Under the pieces are notes generated by a model that was not told the DNA's origin, did not search any database, and saw only the letters and a list, made by a program, of their open reading frames with translations. Below, piece after piece: positions 1 through 7,119 of a stretch of 7,257 nucleotides of DNA. The translations under genes were made by a program, and so were the position numbers. The stretch's first letter is position 1. Each line of letters begins with the position of its first letter. Source of the DNA: an uncultured Lachnospiraceae bacterium (GTDB taxonomy: Bacteria > Bacillota > Clostridia > Lachnospirales > Lachnospiraceae); assembly GCA_902783935.1 (NCBI GenBank), contig CACZTA010000042.1, forward strand, positions 1-7,257, written 5' to 3'.

Positions 1-714
1 CTGCTCGAACAGCATATTGAAAGCGGTGCGGATGTTTCCCTGCTTTATCAGCGCATCGGCAATGCACGCGAAGAGGATCTCGGATGCAGCTACCTGGTCC
101 TGAACCGCCAGAAGGGCGTCCAGGGCATTCACACAAACATGGGCAACGAAAAGGTCCGCAATATCTTCCTTGAGACATATATCATGAAGAAAGACCTTCT
201 CATGGAATTCATCGACAAGGCACGGGCCCTCTCGTCCATGTACGGCCTGCAGCAGATGCTGTCCCTCAGCCTGGATGAATATGATGTCCGCGCCATTCAG
301 CACAAAGGCTATGTGGCGGCAATCACGGATCTGAAGAGTTACTATAAATCCAATCTGGCGCTTCTGGATCCCGCACAGGCCATGGATCTCTTCAAGCCGA
401 ACTGGCCGATCTATACCAGGACGACCGACTCCTGCCCGACACAGTATTTCGAGGGAGCTTCCATCAAGAATTCCCTCGTCTCCAACGGCTGCATCATTGA
501 AGGCTCCGTTGAAAACAGCGTCATCGGCAGAGGTATCCGGATCGGAAAGAACTCAGTTATCAAAAACTGCGTCGTCCTCTCCTATGCACAGATCGGGGAT
601 AACATCCACATTGAGAACCAGGTCATTGATAAATGGGCAAAGATCACACACGCAAAAGAGATCATTGCTTCTCCGGAACAGCCCGGCTATATCCGCAGAG
701 CCGATAATCTGTAA
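1..714 (+). CDS. glgD: GlgD, glucose-1-phosphate adenylyltransferase-like subunit (5' end missing)
   Basis: This is the C-terminal 237 residues of a GlgD subunit of ADP-glucose pyrophosphorylase, the cytoplasmic enzyme that makes ADP-glucose from glucose-1-phosphate and ATP for glycogen synthesis. The frame is open from base 1 to TAA at 712-714, so about a third of the usual roughly 370 residues lies outside the window; any internal ATG such as the one at 139 is not the true start. The end of the nucleotidyltransferase fold is visible (ETYIMKKDLLMEFI), then the GlgD-type GYVAAITDLKSYYKSN at visible residues 103-118, where GlgC has a GYWxDVGT-type motif. From about residue 151 to 219 there are hexapeptide turns of a left-handed beta helix (GCIIEG, SVIGRG, IRIGKN). 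In Bacillota GlgD is a paralogue of catalytic GlgC, normally encoded just upstream, and works in a GlgC/GlgD complex, largely as a modulating subunit. The N-terminal substrate residues cannot be checked here. The family call is firm; the symbol is likely. Confidence 0.9.
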   Translation: MLEQHIESGADVSLLYQRIGNAREEDLGCSYLVLNRQKGVQGIHTNMGNEKVRNIFLETYIMKKDLLMEFIDKARALSSMYGLQQMLSLSLDEYDVRAIQHKGYVAAITDLKSYYKSNLALLDPAQAMDLFKPNWPIYTRTTDSCPTQYFEGASIKNSLVSNGCIIEGSVENSVIGRGIRIGKNSVIKNCVVLSYAQIGDNIHIENQVIDKWAKITHAKEIIASPEQPGYIRRADNL

Positions 715-728
715 TTAATGTCAGAAAC

Positions 729-746
729 GTGCGCATCCCCGCGCAC
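729..746 (-). terminator. Short GC hairpin, possible minus-strand terminator
   Basis: GTGCGC at 729-734 pairs with GCGCAC at 741-746 around a six-base loop. Read on the minus strand, the hairpin is followed by GTTTCTGAC, a poor U-tract. It lies downstream of the minus-strand GTPase gene and just past the stronger glgD hairpin, so it may assist termination of that convergent unit. The U-run is weak, so the function is uncertain. Confidence 0.3.
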
Positions 747-753
747 AGGAAGA

Positions 754-792
754 GCCCCCCGCCGGACGGTTCCGGCAGGGGGCTTCCTTTTT
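754..792 (+). terminator. Rho-independent terminator of glgD
   Basis: A 13-bp GC-rich stem pairs 754-766 with 771-783, with one C-A mismatch (760/777) and a CGGT loop. It is followed by TTCCTTTTT at 784-792 on the plus strand. It starts 40 bases after the glgD stop codon and lies between two convergent genes. In the minus direction the stem is followed only by TCTTCCTG, so it is mainly a plus-strand terminator and could also slow transcription from the GTPase gene. Confidence 0.9.
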
Positions 793-807
793 GCAGCAAG
801 TGCGGAT

Positions 808-3456
808 TTATACCGTTGAGAAACCTGCTTCGCGGGAAACTCTTCCCATCTCTTCCCGCAGCATGGCTGCGGACATCCTGAGGGCTCCGAGGCGCATGAC
901 CGTCAGCTGCTCCATTCCGTCCGAAGTCGCCACTGTAATATTAGATTTTCCGATGCGCTCATGCACCGTCCGCTCGATCCAGGCATCAGCTGTCTGGTTT
1001 TCTTTTGTATAGATGACAGTCAGATTCTGATACTTCGAAACTGACTCAGGGTTCCGGTCCGTCCTCCAGGCATCAAACACAACGATCGTTTCCCGTCCTG
1101 TAAACCCCTGGTAATTACTCAGAAGATCGAGAAGCTTTCCCCTCGCAGCCCCGATATCTGCGCCGGCCAGTTCCCGGAGATCTTCCCACGCAAAAATAAT
1201 GTTATACCCGTCGACAATCAGAAGCGGTTTCCTGGTATCCGCAGCCGGATAGACCGGATTACCGTGCTTGTCTGTCTTAACGCGTATTTCAGCCGTCTTC
1301 TCTTCTCCGCCGCCCCGTTTCCATCTGCGCCGGCTCCGGTCGTCCCCGATCACGGCGCCGTCCCGCGTGCGGCCGAATTCCCTGGCATAAATGGCGCTGA
1401 GTTCGCTGTCTTCTTCTGCCGTCAGGAGTCCTGCGGATCTTCCGGTTTCCGGAAGTGCGCTCCGGAATCCCCTGACCCCGTTTTCTCCCTCAGGTTCCGG
1501 GTCCGCGTCCCCCGTATATACATAAGGGATGTGCATCCATGTTTCAACCTGGTCCCAAGGCACATAGAAGCCGGCTCCGTGGGCACAGAAAACAGAACCT
1601 GTCGGATTCTGCACATCCGCTTCCGCCTGATAGCCGATCCGTTCGATCATTTCTTCCGCATTATGACATTCCCTGTAGCCGCTGAGTGTCAGGGTCAGGA
1701 TTCCCCTCCCGCCTGAGTAAGCGAGGACTTCCGTCATGAAATCCCCTGACTCCGAAACCGGCAGGGCGCCTTCGATCCGCACATTATCTTCACCTGTGCT
1801 GTCTGAATAAACAGGCTCCCCGTATTCCGCACATCTGGATTCCAGGTCACTGATGGCTTTTCCGATCATTGTCTGAGGAATCTCGAGGGTAAACGCATAC
1901 CAGGGCTCAAGCAGCATCACGGCAGCCCGCTTCAGCCCGTGCCGGATTGCGCGGTATGTCGCCTGGCGGAAATCTCCGCCCTCCGTATGCTTTTTGTGAG
2001 CTCTTCCGGCGAGGAGTGTGATCCGCACATCCGTCAGCGGCGACCCGGTCAGGACCCCGGGATGCTCCCTCTCCATCACATGAGTGAGAATCAGCCTCTG
2101 CCAGTTAAGATCCAGCTCATCCTGGCTGCAGGCAGAGGCGACGGTAACCCCGCTCCCCCTTTCTCCCCGCTCCAGAAGAAGGTGCACCTCCGCATAATGC
2201 TTCAGCGGCTCATAGTGACCGACGCCTTCCGCCGCTTCCGTGACCGTTTCCTTATATGTGATTCTTTCCTTCCCGAATGTAACCGCAGTGCCGAACCGCT
2301 CCCGGATCATCCGGGTGAGCACCTCAATCTGGACCTGTCCCATGATCTGGACATTGATTTCCTGTCCCGCTTCATCCCAGACGATATGAAGCGTAGGCTC
2401 TTCTTCTTCCAGAACCCGGATCTTCCTGAAAAAATCAGCGGCATGAACCCCCTGCGGAAGAATCATTTTCCGTGTCATAACGGGTTCGAGCAGCGGTTCT
2501 TCCGCATTTTCCTCTTCGCCGATCCCCATGCCGGGAACCGTTGCCGTCAGGCCGGTGACCGCACAGACCGTCCCCGCAGATGCTTCCTGCACGGTATCAA
2601 ACCGCTCCCCTGTATAGAGGCGGATCTGGTCGGCTTTTTCCGTCAATGTCTCCCCTCCCGCGCTGTAAGTGACCGCGTCCCTGACGCGGAGAGTCCCTCC
2701 GGTGATCCTCACATAGGTGAGCCTCGCACCCTGGGGATCACGGCCGATTTTATAAACGCGCATGCCGAATCCGCGCTTCGGGGCTTTCACGGGAGCAAAG
2801 CGCATGGCGCCGTCCAGCAGTTCCTGTACGCCCTCCATCCGAAGGGCGGAACCGAACCAGGCGGGAAACAGCTTCCTCTCACCGACAGCCCTTGCGATTT
2901 CCGCGTCGGGGAGTTCCCCGCCGTCGATCCACAGGTCAAGCAGCCGCTCATCTGTCGAAGCTGCCTCCTCCATCCATTCCGCCGCCGAAAAATCGACACA
3001 GTTATCTGAAAGCCGGCCCCGGAGCTCTTTCATCAGCCGCTCCCTGTCAGCGCCTTCGAGATCCATTTTATTGACAAACAGAAGCACCGGCACATGATAA
3101 TGCTCAAGCAGCCGCCACAGCGTCGCCGTATGGCTCTGGACACCGTCGGTCCCGCTGATCAGGAGGACAGCTGCGTCCAGTATCTGAAGTGTCCGCTCGG
3201 TCTCGGCAGAAAAATCAGTATGGCCGGGGGTGTCCAGAAGCGTCACGCTTAAGTCCGGCAGTTCAAGCCGGGCCTGTTTGGAAAAAATCGTGATCCCGCG
3301 GTCTTTCTCAATCAGGTCAGTATCAAGATGTGTATCCCCGTGATCAACCCTCCCTGCTTTCCTTATCCTGCCGTTCAGATAGAGCAGGGTTTCCGACAGT
3401 GTCGTTTTTCCGGCATCCACATGTGCCACGATTCCGAGATTCAGGTTTCGTCTCAT
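808..3456 (-). CDS. TetM/EF-G-like ribosome-protection-type GTPase fused to a C-terminal YacP/Rae1-type NYN nuclease domain
   Basis: This 882-residue cytoplasmic protein joins a translational GTPase to an RNase-type domain. The G domain (about 1-225) has all the motifs: AHVDAGKTT 11-19, RGITI 53-57, DTPGH 75-79 with the catalytic His79, NKMD 129-132 and SAL 203-205. EF-G-like domains II to V follow to about residue 610, including YKETV at 401-405 and LLEPWYAFTLEIP around 515-527. TetM and TetO end near 640 residues; here a low-complexity, charged linker (about 650-743, basic cluster RSRRRWKRGGG 708-717) leads to an NYN domain at 744-882. That domain keeps the acidic residues expected for metal-dependent cleavage: VDGYN (Asp749), FDA (Asp795), TAD (Asp824) and TSD (Asp846). 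Free-standing YacP/Rae1 of Bacillus subtilis cuts mRNA in the ribosomal A site. Where TetM has its YSPVSTPADFR decoding-site loop, this protein has HKKHTEGGDFR (486-496), so tetracycline resistance is doubtful; ribosome rescue or quality control is my inference. The ATG at 3456 directly precedes the conserved N-terminal strand and has GGGAGG 11 bases upstream. Family assignment is firm, cellular role open. Confidence 0.9.
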   Translation of the reverse strand: MRRNLNLGIVAHVDAGKTTLSETLLYLNGRIRKAGRVDHGDTHLDTDLIEKDRGITIFSKQARLELPDLSVTLLDTPGHTDFSAETERTLQILDAAVLLISGTDGVQSHTATLWRLLEHYHVPVLLFVNKMDLEGADRERLMKELRGRLSDNCVDFSAAEWMEEAASTDERLLDLWIDGGELPDAEIARAVGERKLFPAWFGSALRMEGVQELLDGAMRFAPVKAPKRGFGMRVYKIGRDPQGARLTYVRITGGTLRVRDAVTYSAGGETLTEKADQIRLYTGERFDTVQEASAGTVCAVTGLTATVPGMGIGEEENAEEPLLEPVMTRKMILPQGVHAADFFRKIRVLEEEEPTLHIVWDEAGQEINVQIMGQVQIEVLTRMIRERFGTAVTFGKERITYKETVTEAAEGVGHYEPLKHYAEVHLLLERGERGSGVTVASACSQDELDLNWQRLILTHVMEREHPGVLTGSPLTDVRITLLAGRAHKKHTEGGDFRQATYRAIRHGLKRAAVMLLEPWYAFTLEIPQTMIGKAISDLESRCAEYGEPVYSDSTGEDNVRIEGALPVSESGDFMTEVLAYSGGRGILTLTLSGYRECHNAEEMIERIGYQAEADVQNPTGSVFCAHGAGFYVPWDQVETWMHIPYVYTGDADPEPEGENGVRGFRSALPETGRSAGLLTAEEDSELSAIYAREFGRTRDGAVIGDDRSRRRWKRGGGEEKTAEIRVKTDKHGNPVYPAADTRKPLLIVDGYNIIFAWEDLRELAGADIGAARGKLLDLLSNYQGFTGRETIVVFDAWRTDRNPESVSKYQNLTVIYTKENQTADAWIERTVHERIGKSNITVATSDGMEQLTVMRLGALRMSAAMLREEMGRVSREAGFSTV

Positions 3457-3467
3457 TCTGACCGGTG

Positions 3468-3473
3468 CCTCCC
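3468..3473 (-). promoter_or_regulatory. Ribosome binding site of the GTPase-NYN gene
   Basis: GGGAGG on the minus strand ends 11 bases before the ATG at 3456. The spacing is slightly long, but it is the only good Shine-Dalgarno match here, and the start is supported independently by the conserved N-terminus of the G domain. Confidence 0.7.
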
Positions 3474-3500
3474 GTCTGACTGATTATGTGCAACACTCTC

Positions 3501-3528
3501 ATTTTATCAGATCCGGTGTATCCGGCAA
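3501..3528 (-). promoter_or_regulatory. SigA-type promoter with extended -10 for the GTPase-NYN gene
   Basis: On the minus strand, TTGCCG (3528-3523) is separated by 16 bases from TAAAAT (3506-3501), which is preceded by TGA, giving an extended -10 element. Transcription would start near 3494, leaving a leader of roughly 38 bases. The spacer contains a direct repeat, CCGGATACACCGGAT, with a 9-base period that could be an operator half-site pair or chance. There is no room for a long attenuating leader like that of tet(M). Confidence 0.6.
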
Positions 3529-3590
3529 CCGTGAAATCCCGCGTTATCTTTTATTATTAATCTGAAATTGAGAATTCTTTTTTCTACCCG

Positions 3591-3619
3591 TTCACAAAAT
3601 TATTTTTACATGATACGAT
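3591..3619 (+). promoter_or_regulatory. SigA-type promoter with extended -10 for the PPK2 gene
   Basis: TTCACA (3591-3596) and TACGAT (3614-3619) are exactly 17 bases apart, with TGA directly before the -10 hexamer, making an extended -10. The region from about 3544 to 3584 is AT-rich with T-runs and could act as an UP element. The predicted start is near 3626, with a leader of roughly 47 bases. Confidence 0.65.
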
Positions 3620-3660
3620 AAAAAAGACATATATCAGACAATACCGGCATTCGCATTGCA

Positions 3661-3667
3661 AAAGGAG
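3661..3667 (+). promoter_or_regulatory. Ribosome binding site of the PPK2 gene
   Basis: AAAGGAG lies five bases before the ATG at 3673. It is a strong Shine-Dalgarno match and fixes this start codon, since the next in-frame Met is far inside the protein. Confidence 0.85.
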
Positions 3668-3672
3668 TTCTC

Positions 3673-5163
3673 ATGTTAAAGGATTATGTTAAAGAGCAGA
3701 AACCGGGAAAGGAAGAAATGAAAGCCGCCCTGAAAGAAGAGCGTGCCGGTCTTTCCGCATACCAGATGAAAATCAAAGAAGCGAAGCTTCCGGTGATGGT
3801 GATCTTCGAAGGATGGGGTGCCGCAGGAAAGGGCAGCGTCCTCGGAAAAATCATCAAGAACATCGACCCCAGATTTTTCAGGGTGTCCACTATGGACAAG
3901 GCCCCGTCTGAGGATGAAAAACGCTACCCGTTCCTTTACCGCTATCTCGTGGAAATCCCCGAAGCCGGTAAATTCCAGTTTTTCGACACCTGCTGGATGG
4001 AGGAAGTGACACAGGGCGTCTTCTCCGGAAGTCTCTCTGAAGAAGAATACGATGCGAGAATCCACAGTATTAACACAATCGAGCGCCAGCTCACGGACAA
4101 CGGATACCTCATCGTGAAGTTCTTCTTCAACATCAGCAAAAAAGAGCAGAAGAAGCGCCTCTCTGCCCTTAAAGACCAGGAAAGCACTGCGTGGCGCGTA
4201 AATGAGGAAGACCTCTGGCAGAATGAGCATTATAACCACTGCCAGGAAGTATTCGACAAATATCTGACGGATAATAACCGCTCAACCGCTCCCTGGTACA
4301 TTATCGATGCAAAAGATAAAAAATGGGCGGAGCTGCAGATCCTCCGCTATCTGAACCAGGCGATTGATACGGCATTGAAGAATCATTCCCTTGCAGTACC
4401 GATCCTGCAGAATACCTTCCGTCTGAAGCATCAGCCTCTTCTGAAGGACATCAAGCTGAACAAGACGATCTCGGATGAACGCTACAAAAAAGATCTCAAG
4501 AAGCTCCAGGAAGAGCTTGAAACGCTTCACAACGAGCTGTACCTGAGAAAGATCCCCGTCGTCATCGCCTATGAAGGATGGGACGCAGCCGGGAAGGGCG
4601 GAAATATCAAGCGCATTGCAGAAGCGCTCGACCCGCGGGGATATGTCGTCAACCCGATCGCCAGTCCCGAGCCTCACGAAAAAGCCCGCTTCTATCTGTG
4701 GCGGTTCTGGAACCGGCTGCCGAAAACCGGCCACATCGGTATTTTTGACCGCACCTGGTACGGGCGCGTCATGGTCGAACGCCTGGAAGGGTACTGCAGC
4801 GAAAACGACTGGCAGCGCGCATTCAATGAGATGAACGAGTTCGAGAAAGAGCTCTCCGACTGGGGCGCCGTTGTGATTAAATTCTGGGTCCAGATCGATT
4901 CCGACACTCAGCTTGCCCGTTTCACGGACCGCCAGAACACGCCGGAAAAGCAGTGGAAAATCACCGACGAAGACTGGAGAAACCGTGAAAAATGGGATCT
5001 CTACGAAGGGGCCATAAACGAAATGATCCAGAAGACCAGCACGACCTTCGCGCCCTGGTATGTACTGGAATCCGTGGACAAAAAATATGCGCGCATCAAA
5101 GCGCTGAAAATCGTAATCAAGCGGCTCCGCGAGGCCTGCGAAGCCTACGACAAGACCCACTGA
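3673..5163 (+). CDS. pap: Polyphosphate:AMP phosphotransferase (two-domain PPK2 family)
   Basis: This 496-residue cytoplasmic enzyme has two tandem PPK2 domains, the architecture of polyphosphate:AMP phosphotransferases (class II PPK2), which transfer phosphate from polyphosphate to AMP to give ADP. The C-terminal domain (about 265-490) carries the full catalytic set: Walker A EGWDAAGKGG 301-310, the lid-region motif SPEPHEKARFYLWRFW starting at 331, and Walker B FDRTWYGRVMVER 358-370. The N-terminal domain (about 10-235) is a diverged copy: EGWGAAGKGS 46-55, with Gly for the conserved Asp, and FDTCWMEEV 104-112, without the Arg-Thr/Ser-Trp-Tyr-Gly-Arg signature. Both halves end in a matching APWY plus Asp-Lys-Lys stretch (206-217 and 460-471), showing internal duplication. 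The N-terminal copy is probably structural or regulatory, as is typical of the family. The gene is alone in its unit, divergent from the GTPase-NYN gene and convergent with the metal ATPase. No polyphosphate kinase 1 or exopolyphosphatase is visible. Likely role: recycling AMP under energy stress; substrate preference beyond AMP cannot be read from sequence. Confidence 0.93.
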   Translation: MLKDYVKEQKPGKEEMKAALKEERAGLSAYQMKIKEAKLPVMVIFEGWGAAGKGSVLGKIIKNIDPRFFRVSTMDKAPSEDEKRYPFLYRYLVEIPEAGKFQFFDTCWMEEVTQGVFSGSLSEEEYDARIHSINTIERQLTDNGYLIVKFFFNISKKEQKKRLSALKDQESTAWRVNEEDLWQNEHYNHCQEVFDKYLTDNNRSTAPWYIIDAKDKKWAELQILRYLNQAIDTALKNHSLAVPILQNTFRLKHQPLLKDIKLNKTISDERYKKDLKKLQEELETLHNELYLRKIPVVIAYEGWDAAGKGGNIKRIAEALDPRGYVVNPIASPEPHEKARFYLWRFWNRLPKTGHIGIFDRTWYGRVMVERLEGYCSENDWQRAFNEMNEFEKELSDWGAVVIKFWVQIDSDTQLARFTDRQNTPEKQWKITDEDWRNREKWDLYEGAINEMIQKTSTTFAPWYVLESVDKKYARIKALKIVIKRLREACEAYDKTH

Positions 5164-5168
5164 ACTTT

Positions 5169-5210
5169 AAAAGTGCCGGTCACCACATGGTGACCGGCAC
5201 TTTTATTTTT
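5169..5210. terminator. Bidirectional rho-independent terminator between convergent genes
   Basis: A perfect 16-bp stem pairs 5169-5184 with 5189-5204 around the loop ACAT, starting five bases after the PPK2 stop codon. The plus strand continues TTTTATTTTTGTT; the minus strand leaves the stem through TTTTAAAGTT. The hairpin lies seven bases beyond the end of the minus-strand ATPase gene, so it can serve both genes. Confidence 0.93.
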
Positions 5211-5211
5211 G

Positions 5212-7113
5212 TTATATTGTCTTCTTCACCGCCATCAGCCGCATCGAATTCAGGATACACAGCACGGCAACACCCACATCCGAAAAAACAGCTGCCCACA
5301 TATTCGCCAGACCGGCTGCCCCGAGAATCAGGATCAGCAGCTTTACCGCAAGCGCAAATACGATATTTTCTCTGGCGATCCGCATCGTTTTGGCCGCGAT
5401 CCGGATAACGGGCGGAAGCCGCATCAGATCATCATCCATGATGACAACATCCGCCGCTTCGATCGCCGCATCAGATCCGAGCGACCCCATGGCGATTCCG
5501 ACATCCGAGCGCATAAGTACCGGCGCATCGTTGATGCCGTCTCCGATGAAGGCAACCGGGCTCCTGGCCGGGTCTGCCATCATCTCTTCGATTTTGCGCA
5601 CCTTGTCCTGAGGAAGGAGTTCCGCAAAGACCTGGTCCGCTCCCACTTCCTTTCCGACGGCTTCCGCCACTTCCGTGCGGTCGCCGGTGAGCATCACAAA
5701 CCGGCCCGCCCCTGCTTCTTTAACGGCTTTCACCGCATCAGGCGCATTCGCTTTTATAACGTCCCTGATCAGGATGGTCCCCAGATATTTCCCGCCTCTG
5801 GCGACGCAGCAGACAGCGGAGAATCCGTCTCCAAGGTCAGGGCAGTCAATCCCGCGCTCCCTTAGCAGACGCACATTCCCGGCGAGGATCTCTCCGGCAT
5901 CAGACATCCCCGCGATGCCTCTGCCGCCGATCACTTCAATTGTACTCACTTCCGGAACCGCAGCGTCTGTCCCGCCGCCCAGACGGGCAGCCTCCTCGCA
6001 CACCGACAATGCAATCGGATGCGTGGACAGGCTCTCAACAGCTGCCGCCGTCACGACAAGCTCAGTTTCCGTCACCCCTTCAGCCGGCAGGATACGGTCT
6101 GCGCGGAACCTTCCCTCCGTAAGCGTCCCCGTCTTATCGGAGACAACCGTCTTAAGCCCCGCAAGCAGCTCCAGATAGTTGGATCCCTTTACAAGGATCC
6201 CCATGCGTGAAGCCGCCCCGACTCCTCCGAAAAATGCAAGCGGTACTGAGATGACAAGGGCGCACGGGCAGGAAATGACGAGGAATGTACAGGCCCTGTA
6301 GAGCCATTCACCCCAGTTCCCCGTGACGACAGACGGCACAACCGCCAGCAGCACTGCAGCTCCGACAACAGAAGGCGTATAGTATTTCGCAAAACGGGTA
6401 ATAAAGTTCTCCGTCCTTGATTTTTTCTCCGAAGCTTCCTCCACAAGTTCAAGGATCTTAGAGACCGTAGAGTCTTCGTACGCCTTTTCGGCGCGCACTC
6501 TCAGAAGCCCGTCGCCATTCACGCAGCCGGACACGACGGCGTCTCCCCCGCAGACGTGGACAGGTGCCGATTCCCCCGTCAGAGCGGCGGTCTCCACAAA
6601 CCCGTCGCCGCTGATGACAGTGCCGTCCACCGGTATCTTCTCTCCCGGCAGAATGACCAGGATATCTCCCGGTTCCACATCATCCGGATCCGCTTCTTCG
6701 ATCTCCCCGTCTTCCCGCTCGATCCTGGCAGATTCGGGCGCAAGGTCCATAAGCTCCGAGATGGATTTCCGGGACCGGCCTACCGCATAATGCTGGAACC
6801 ATTCCCCCACCTGATAGAACAGCATGACAGCTGCCGCTTCCCCGCACTCTCCCGTCACAAAAGCCCCGATGGAAGCGAGCGTCATCAGAAATGACTCATC
6901 GAACATCTGCCCGTGCAGGACACCGAGGACCGCTTTCTTCAGAACGTCAAACCCGCACAGCAACCACGGGATCAGATAAAGCAGTGCCGCTGCAGTAATC
7001 TTCCGCCCCGCAGGCTCCGGGAGGACACCGCTTTTGTCAAGGATAAGGATCAGGAAAAAAAGAGCGCAGGAAACAAGGATCCGCACGAGATCCTTTTTCA
7101 GTTTCTCAGACAT
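5212..7113 (-). CDS. cadA: P1B-type heavy-metal-exporting ATPase (Zn/Cd/Pb type), lacking an N-terminal HMA domain
   Basis: This 633-residue membrane pump uses ATP to expel divalent soft metals. All P-type landmarks are present: actuator TGES 179-182, CPC metal site 282-284 in the sixth helix, phosphorylated Asp326 in DKTGT, the P1B His-Pro dipeptide 365-366, TGD 476-478 and GDGINDAP 524-531. Eight hydrophobic helices can be placed: about 11-26, 38-55, 73-88, 91-107, 246-265, 272-298, 582-602 and 604-625. The charge pattern marks the Zn/Cd/Pb subgroup (CadA/ZntA): Glu104 in GEWF, Lys591 in the seventh helix and Asp612 in SDVGV of the eighth. Copper pumps of the CopA type have different residues in the last two helices. 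The first helix begins near residue 11, so the usual cis HMA domain is absent; a separate HMA-like protein is encoded six bases upstream. The start has GAGGT ten bases before it, inside the end of the upstream gene, which suggests translational coupling. The choice among Zn, Cd and Pb is inferred; the symbol follows common usage and zntA would fit equally. Confidence 0.93.
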   Translation of the reverse strand: MSEKLKKDLVRILVSCALFFLILILDKSGVLPEPAGRKITAAALLYLIPWLLCGFDVLKKAVLGVLHGQMFDESFLMTLASIGAFVTGECGEAAAVMLFYQVGEWFQHYAVGRSRKSISELMDLAPESARIEREDGEIEEADPDDVEPGDILVILPGEKIPVDGTVISGDGFVETAALTGESAPVHVCGGDAVVSGCVNGDGLLRVRAEKAYEDSTVSKILELVEEASEKKSRTENFITRFAKYYTPSVVGAAVLLAVVPSVVTGNWGEWLYRACTFLVISCPCALVISVPLAFFGGVGAASRMGILVKGSNYLELLAGLKTVVSDKTGTLTEGRFRADRILPAEGVTETELVVTAAAVESLSTHPIALSVCEEAARLGGGTDAAVPEVSTIEVIGGRGIAGMSDAGEILAGNVRLLRERGIDCPDLGDGFSAVCCVARGGKYLGTILIRDVIKANAPDAVKAVKEAGAGRFVMLTGDRTEVAEAVGKEVGADQVFAELLPQDKVRKIEEMMADPARSPVAFIGDGINDAPVLMRSDVGIAMGSLGSDAAIEAADVVIMDDDLMRLPPVIRIAAKTMRIARENIVFALAVKLLILILGAAGLANMWAAVFSDVGVAVLCILNSMRLMAVKKTI

Positions 7114-7119
7114 GGTTTT

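Noticed and set aside
1..714. GlgC rather than GlgD for the first gene
   Set aside because: The stretch GYVAAITDLKSYYKSN is the GlgD form; GlgC has a GYWxDVGT-type motif at this place.
1939..3009. Long open frame (356 codons) on the plus strand opposite the GTPase gene
   Set aside because: It lies wholly antisense to a well-matched conserved gene, is rich in Arg, Pro, His and Cys as expected from a codon shadow, and has no ribosome binding site or recognisable domain.
808..3456. Tetracycline-resistance gene of the tet(M) type acquired by transfer
   Set aside because: The TetM decoding loop sequence is absent, an extra nuclease domain is present, base composition is like that of the neighbours, and there are no conjugative or insertion elements nearby.
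4282..5160. Open frame of 292 codons on the minus strand opposite the PPK2 gene
   Set aside because: It is a complementary-frame shadow produced by the codon bias of the real gene. It starts within the gene without a ribosome binding site and matches no family I recognise.
5209..5865. Open frame of 218 codons on the plus strand across the terminator and the ATPase gene
   Set aside because: Its start lies in the T-rich tail of the terminator hairpin, the protein is rich in His and Arg without a fold pattern, and it is antisense to conserved ATPase motifs.
5212..7113. Copper-exporting ATPase (CopA)
   Set aside because: CPC alone would allow copper, but the last two helices carry the Lys and Asp of the Zn/Cd/Pb subgroup rather than the residues of copper pumps.
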